64,000 bases of DNA from Mycobacterium sp. DL99 (GTDB taxonomy: Bacteria > Actinomycetota > Actinomycetes > Mycobacteriales > Mycobacteriaceae), in contig NZ_SJOM01000007.1 of NCBI RefSeq assembly GCF_004762045.1, positions 2,663,655 through 2,727,654 of the forward strand, in the 5' to 3' direction. The position numbers were made by a program, and so were the translations under genes. Below are positions 59,572-64,000 of the stretch, piece after piece. The notes beneath the pieces were generated by a model. It had not been told where the DNA came from and searched no databases. It saw only the letters and a list, made by a program, of their open reading frames with translations. How positions within the stretch are numbered: the stretch's first letter is position 1; every line of letters begins with the position of its first letter.

Positions 59572-60441
59572 ATGACCACGTTGCAACCGCCCTTCACCTA
59601 CAGCCCGATCACTGAACGCGCGCCGATCCGTTGGCCCGGCGACGCGCGAGTCGCGGTGTACATCGGGCTCAACGTCGAGCACTTCCTGGTCGACCGGCCC
59701 TCGACGAGTATCTGGCCGGGGACCGCGGAGCTGACCCCCGATGCACTCAACTACGGCTGGCGGGATTATGGCGCCCGAGTGGGGATTTGGCGCACGATCG
59801 AGGCTCTGGACCGGTACGGCATCCGTCCGAGCGTGCTGCTGAATTCAGCCGTGATCGAGCATCATCCGCAGATTGTGGCTGCGGGTGTGGAACGGAACTG
59901 GACGTGGCTGGCGCACGGGCAGACCAACTCGATCCTGCACACCGGACTGGCCGTCGACGAGGAGCGGCAGATTCTCGCCGAGATCGCCGACGACATCGCC
60001 GATGCCACGGGCCGGCGTCCGCGCGGCTGGATGGGCCCGGGCCTCACCGAAACCTCCCACACCCCGGAACTGTTGGCCGAACTCGGTTTTCACTACGTTC
60101 TCGATTGGACCAACGATGACCAGCCCTATCCGCTGACCGTGCCGGGCATGCTCAGCGTGCCGTACTCGGTGGAACTCAACGACCTTCTGATCTTCGGGAA
60201 AGGTTTCACCGGAGGCGAGTTCGTGCAGATGGTGATCGACCAGTACGAGCAACTGCGCGCGGATTCGGCAACCAGTGGCCGGGTGATGGCGTTGGCGCTG
60301 CACCCGTTCGTGATCGGGCAACCCTTCCGGCACAAGTACCTCGAGCAGGTTCTGGAGTATCTCGCCGCGCGACCTGACGCGTGGTTGACGACCAGCGATG
60401 AGATCGCGGTGGTGCGGCGGATTGATTGCGAACGCCAATAG
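59572..60441 (+). CDS. Polysaccharide deacetylase family protein (PuuE-like)
   Basis: A 289-residue NodB-fold protein. RVAVYIGLNVEHF at the N-terminus, YGARVGIWRTIEALDRYGIRPSVLLNSAVIEHHP and LAHGQTNS (His of the metal site), GWMGPGLTETSHTPELLAELGFHYVLDW, and LALHPFVIGQPFRHK with a late His. Similar to allantoinase PuuE and related uncharacterised deacetylases. The substrate is unclear. Its start lies just after a MerR-type promoter, so it is probably under the divergent regulator and leaderless or nearly so. Confidence 0.84.
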   Translation: MTTLQPPFTYSPITERAPIRWPGDARVAVYIGLNVEHFLVDRPSTSIWPGTAELTPDALNYGWRDYGARVGIWRTIEALDRYGIRPSVLLNSAVIEHHPQIVAAGVERNWTWLAHGQTNSILHTGLAVDEERQILAEIADDIADATGRRPRGWMGPGLTETSHTPELLAELGFHYVLDWTNDDQPYPLTVPGMLSVPYSVELNDLLIFGKGFTGGEFVQMVIDQYEQLRADSATSGRVMALALHPFVIGQPFRHKYLEQVLEYLAARPDAWLTTSDEIAVVRRIDCERQ

Positions 60442-60558
60442 CCGCAGCACGATTGGACTCACAATGCTGGACCGTCGCTGTGGGGGATGTCACACTGCGC
60501 ATAGGCGGCGGGCCGATGATCGATGGTCCGCGTCGCCGGGAACGCGGGGAGGATCACG

Positions 60559-61860
60559 ATGACAGCAATCACCGGCATTGCCCACCGCACCAACGGCACC
60601 GCGCCGCCGTCGGTGCCACTTGCCGAGATCGACCTCGGATCGCTCGACTTCTGGGGCCGTGACGACGATGTGCGTGACGGGGCGTTCGCCACTCTCCGTC
60701 ACGACGCGCCGATCTCATTTTTCGGGGTGGCTGATTTCGCCGGATTCCCCGCCGGTGCCGGGCACTGGGCACTGACCCGCTACGAGGACGTGCACTTCGC
60801 CAGCCGGCACCCCGAGCTGTTCAGCTCAAGCCCGACCAGCACATCACTCAACGAGGTCCCCGCCGAGATCGCCGAGTTCTTCGGGTCGATGATCACGCTG
60901 GACGACCCGCGCCACACCCGGCTGCGGTGCATCGTCAACCGGGCGTTCACGCCCAAGGTGATCGCGCGGATCGAGCAGAGCGTGCGGGACCGTGCGCATC
61001 GCCTGGTGGCGGAGATGGTCGACGCACATCCGGATGGCACCGCGGACTTCGTCGAGGAGGTGGCTTCGCCACTGCCGCTACAGATCATCTGCGACATGAT
61101 GGGCGTTCCGGAAGAAGATCAGGCCAAGCTCTTCCACTGGACCTCGGTCATCATGGGGGCCGGCGACGACGAGGTGTCCACCGATGACTTCGGCGCCTAT
61201 CTACAGGTCGCCACCGAATTGGCCAGTTACGGCGTCGCATTGGCCGAACAGCGCCGCGACCATCCCGCCGACGATCTGACGACCAGTCTGGTTCAGGCCG
61301 AAGTTGACGGAGAACGATTGTCGTCCAACGAGATCGCATCATTCTTCATCCTGCTGACGGCCGCGGGCAACGACACGACCCGCAACGCGATCAGTCACGG
61401 GATGGTGGCGCTGAGCCGCTATCCCGACGAACGTGCCAGGTGGTGGAACGACTTCGACCGGGTGACGCCGACGGCAGTCGAGGAGATCGTGCGGTGGGCG
61501 TCACCGATCATCTTCATGCGGCGCACCGTCACCCAGGACGTGGAGCGCAGTGGCGTTCAGATGAAGGCGGGCGACAAAGTCTCGATGTGGTACAACTCGG
61601 CCAATCGTGACGAGCGGACTTTCGCCGACCCATGGCGGTTCGATGTGCTGCGAGACCTCAATCCTCATGTCGGATATGGCGGCGGCGGAGTGCACTTCTG
61701 CCTGGGGGCCAACCTCGCTCGGCGGGAGATCCGGGTGGCCTTTGACGAACTGCGTCGCCAGGTTCCCGACATCGTGGCGATCGGTGAACCCGCCATCCTG
61801 AGGTCGGCGTTTGTGCACGGTGTCAAACACCTTCCGGTTGCGTGGACGGCGGCTGCTTAG
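60559..61860 (+). CDS. Cytochrome P450 (CYP)
   Basis: A 433-residue bacterial P450. I-helix oxygen motif LLTAAGNDTTRNAISHG (GNDTT), ExxR motif EEIVRW, HxxR-like RRTVTQDVE, and the haem loop GGGGVHFCLGANLARREIRV with the Cys ligand. It resembles the CYP125/142/124 group used for sterol or branched-lipid oxidation, but also other mycobacterial CYPs. No ferredoxin gene is adjacent. [11 protein letters not shown] before the ATG at 60559. Its stop overlaps the convergent reductase stop by 4 nt. Confidence 0.91.
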   Translation: MTAITGIAHRTNGTAPPSVPLAEIDLGSLDFWGRDDDVRDGAFATLRHDAPISFFGVADFAGFPAGAGHWALTRYEDVHFASRHPELFSSSPTSTSLNEVPAEIAEFFGSMITLDDPRHTRLRCIVNRAFTPKVIARIEQSVRDRAHRLVAEMVDAHPDGTADFVEEVASPLPLQIICDMMGVPEEDQAKLFHWTSVIMGAGDDEVSTDDFGAYLQVATELASYGVALAEQRRDHPADDLTTSLVQAEVDGERLSSNEIASFFILLTAAGNDTTRNAISHGMVALSRYPDERARWWNDFDRVTPTAVEEIVRWASPIIFMRRTVTQDVERSGVQMKAGDKVSMWYNSANRDERTFADPWRFDVLRDLNPHVGYGGGGVHFCLGANLARREIRVAFDELRRQVPDIVAIGEPAILRSAFVHGVKHLPVAWTAAA

Positions 61861-62873
61861 GGCGCGACGACCGGGACGTCTTGGCTGCGCGGCGGACTCG
61901 CGGCGGCCCCGAGCTTCTTGAGCGCTGCGGCCGCGTCGAGGGAACGCACGGGACGGCCCACCCGCGCATGTTCGGCGGTCACCCGCTGGATCAGCTCGTT
62001 GACGGGTGCGCGCAGACCGTGCAGGCGGGCCTGAAGCACGATTTCACCGTTGAACCAGTCGGTTTCGACCTGGGTGTGGCCACGGGCGACGCTCTGCCAG
62101 GTCGAGCTCAAGTAGTCGTCGTTAACCCGGCCTTGCAGCAGATCCCCGCGGCGTAGTGCGTCGTGTTCGGCGGTGACGAACGCGATCCCGGCCGCGGTGA
62201 GCACGTGTTCGGCCTCCGCACGGGCGCGGGCGATCAGCTCGTCGGCATCGGGCCCCGGACGGTAGGCCGCGATCACGCCGTTGCCGAGATTGGCGATCAG
62301 CTTGCGGTGTTTCCACGCCGCGATGTCATCGCGGACCTGCGAATGGAACCGGGACTTGCTCAGTGTGGCGGCGATCTGTCCGGCAAGCCCGTCCTGTCCG
62401 GCGGGGTAGCGGCCGACATCGAGGATCCCCGCCACCGGATGGCTCTGTTGGATGACCACACCGGGTTCGAGGTGCGCCGCCGGGAGCATCACCGTGACGC
62501 CGTACACGTTGGCGAATCTCCGGAGGGCGGCAGCCTCGTTGGCCACGCCGTTCTGAGCGATGAACACGGGAGTTTCGGTAGGTGCGTACGCGCTGAGATC
62601 GTCCAGGGCCGAGGCAGTTTGGTGACTCTTGACCGCCAGTATCACCACCGGTCCGGCCGACCAGTCGACTTCGCCGGCGTCCGCCGCGGCCGGTAGCGCG
62701 ACGGTGTCGGTCCCGGTCTGCGTGACCAAGGTGAGGCCGCGGGAGCGGATTGCGTCGAGATGCTCACCTCGGGCGACGGCGGTCACGTCGAACCCGGCCA
62801 GGCGCAGTTGGGCGGCGATCACGCCGCCGATCGCGCCGACTCCGTACACCACGAGTGGTCGGGATGTCGTCAC
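61857..62873 (-). CDS. Ketopantoate reductase-like protein (PanE/ApbA)
   Basis: A 338-residue NADPH-dependent reductase. VVYGVGAIGGVIAAQLRLAG is the Rossmann motif; VILAVKSHQTASALDDL and KLIANLGNGVIA carry the catalytic Lys and Asn expected for the ApbA C-domain. The true ketopantoate reductase or a related 2-oxo-acid reductase is possible. The start GTG 62873 overlaps the lysR stop (GTGA), so the two are one transcription unit; a longer reading to 63167 is just antisense. Confidence 0.85.
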   Translation of the reverse strand: MTTSRPLVVYGVGAIGGVIAAQLRLAGFDVTAVARGEHLDAIRSRGLTLVTQTGTDTVALPAAADAGEVDWSAGPVVILAVKSHQTASALDDLSAYAPTETPVFIAQNGVANEAAALRRFANVYGVTVMLPAAHLEPGVVIQQSHPVAGILDVGRYPAGQDGLAGQIAATLSKSRFHSQVRDDIAAWKHRKLIANLGNGVIAAYRPGPDADELIARARAEAEHVLTAAGIAFVTAEHDALRRGDLLQGRVNDDYLSSTWQSVARGHTQVETDWFNGEIVLQARLHGLRAPVNELIQRVTAEHARVGRPVRSLDAAAALKKLGAAASPPRSQDVPVVAP

Positions 62874-63802
62874 GATGGGACACCCAGCGCTTCGGTTGAC
62901 TGCCCGGGTAATGCCTGCTCTGCGATCGTCCGCAAGGTACGCAGGATCAGCGCGATGTTGGGATCGCGCTGCCGGCCGGCCCGGACCACGGCACTGATGG
63001 TGCGACCGCCGAGGGGGAGGGCTTCGGCGATCAGACCTTCCAGTTTGGTGGGAACGGACAGCCGGGGCACGATGGCCGACGCGACCTCGGTGGCCGCCAG
63101 CTCGCAGATGTTCTGAGCTCCGATCAACCGGTGTTTGACCTGTGGAGGGAAACCGGCGCTCTCGCACGCATGTGTGGTGGCGATGTCCAGGCCGGAGCCT
63201 TGCGGGCCGGTCACCCAGAATCCGTCGGCCAGGGCGGACAGGCCCTGCGAACGGATAAGCAGGTGTGAGTGCGTCGGCGCCAGCAGCACGAACGGCTCGA
63301 ACAGCAACGGCACCGTGGTCAGTCCGCCGGTGGAGTCGGGCCCGAGGAAGTCGTACTGGCAGGTAATGGCGATATCGACCTCACTCTGGCGCAGCGAGCG
63401 CAACGCGGCCGCACTCGTGTCCTGTTGAACCTGCACACGCAGATTCGGCTCCGCGGTGCTGAGCCGCTGCATCAGAGGAATTGCCAGGGTCGGAATTCCC
63501 ATGTTGAACGTTGCGATCGCGACCTGCCCTGCCACCCGGTCTCTGGTTTCGGCCACCGCGCTCATGGCTTCGTCGACCGCAGCCAGGACGCGGCGCACGT
63601 GCTCGGAGAGGACCTGGCCGCTTCGGGTGAGCCCGAGGGTTCGCCCGTCCCGGCGAAACAGGACGGCGCCGGCTTCTTCTTCCAAAACACGAAGTTGTTG
63701 GGAGACCGCAGAACTCGTGATGTTGCGGTGTTCGGCCACGGCCGTCACCGAGCCCAGGTCTGCGAGATCGGACAGCAACATCATCCGGCGTAAGTCCAGC
63801 AT
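62870..63802 (-). CDS. LysR-family regulator
   Basis: A 310-residue regulator with the HTH MMLLSDLADLGSVTAVAEHRNITSSAVSQQLRVLEEEAGAVLF (partly quoted) and an effector domain with QVAIATFNMGIPTLAIPLM. It is the first gene of an operon with the reductase gene. No target other than this operon is suggested by context. Upstream to the window end (63803-64000) I see only non-coding sequence. Confidence 0.86.
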   Translation of the reverse strand: MLDLRRMMLLSDLADLGSVTAVAEHRNITSSAVSQQLRVLEEEAGAVLFRRDGRTLGLTRSGQVLSEHVRRVLAAVDEAMSAVAETRDRVAGQVAIATFNMGIPTLAIPLMQRLSTAEPNLRVQVQQDTSAAALRSLRQSEVDIAITCQYDFLGPDSTGGLTTVPLLFEPFVLLAPTHSHLLIRSQGLSALADGFWVTGPQGSGLDIATTHACESAGFPPQVKHRLIGAQNICELAATEVASAIVPRLSVPTKLEGLIAEALPLGGRTISAVVRAGRQRDPNIALILRTLRTIAEQALPGQSTEALGVPS

Positions 63803-64000
63803 CTCCTACCTCCTGCGAGGTGATGATGGCAGAACGGCCGGTTGGGGCCAGGTACCGAGCGTGCGCAGTCGCGGGCCTGCCGTGGCTCTGAGCAGGGCGT
63901 TGTGCAGCGCACGTCGCAGGAATCACGGCGGTTGTAATTCTCGCGCAGCTGGGCGCTGCCCGAGATATTAAGTCGCACTGAAAGGTTCCGGTAGCCAGAG

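Overview
The window looks like a chromosomal segment of a fast-growing, non-tuberculous mycobacterium (Mycolicibacterium type). The base composition is GC-rich, GTG starts are common, and several genes have a TAnnnT -10 element 6-8 nt before the start codon, the leaderless layout typical of mycobacteria. Up to about 37 kb the gene order follows the M. tuberculosis sigA-to-clpC2 block (Rv2703 to Rv2667, recalled from knowledge and not searched) on the opposite strand, with some genes missing and others inserted. I cannot name the species. I saw no phage genes, insertion sequences or CRISPR arrays.

Region 1 (1-11.9 kb) is conserved housekeeping: the 5' part of sigA, polyphosphate glucokinase ppgK, suhB, the envelope protein cei, dut, several conserved actinobacterial DUF genes, the potassium-uptake regulators ceoB/ceoC, an APC permease and a TRAM-type RNA methyltransferase. 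Region 2 (11.9-22.5 kb) holds a degenerate GGDEF membrane protein, nhaA, dxs (first step of the MEP isoprenoid pathway), a haloalkane-dehalogenase-like hydrolase, rnd, a DUF3000 gene and the haem cluster hemE-cgoX-chdC of the coproporphyrin-dependent route. Region 3 (22.5-37.3 kb) mixes small stress and metabolic genes (PucR-type regulator, DUF1003, HdeD-like, MaoC, DUF2252, msrB) with the conserved aftC, alpha/beta-hydrolase lipoprotein, ribD-like, zapE, GNAT, MPT63-like and clpC2 genes.

Region 4 (37.3-64 kb) is more accessory and rich in regulator-target pairs. It has an orphan PrrB-like histidine kinase, an ArsR/MFS pair, a GntR/CynX pair, a LysR/TDT-transporter pair sharing one operator motif, and a class I DAHP synthase gene behind a leader that encodes a Tyr-Trp-Arg-Phe peptide with attenuator-like hairpins. 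It continues with a TetR-haem oxygenase-PPE run carrying a metal-box-like dyad, then a degenerate Ser/Thr kinase gene bracketed by two near-identical copies of a tRNA-Gly locus, a Gly-Cys-Val tRNA operon and a separate tRNA-Val. The last part holds tex, a CsoR-type operator between a thioredoxin/Cys-rich microprotein operon and a DUF302 gene, a MerR/polysaccharide-deacetylase pair with an over-long promoter spacer, a cytochrome P450, and a LysR/ketopantoate-reductase-like pair.

The most interesting items are the aromatic leader peptide in front of aroG, the palindromes overlying the clpC2 promoter (likely autorepression), the shared LysR operator, the haem oxygenase/PPE metal-box neighbourhood, the pseudokinase between duplicated tRNA-Gly loci, and the CsoR-type thiol/metal module. 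All functional assignments come from reading motifs and from recalled families; no database search was run.
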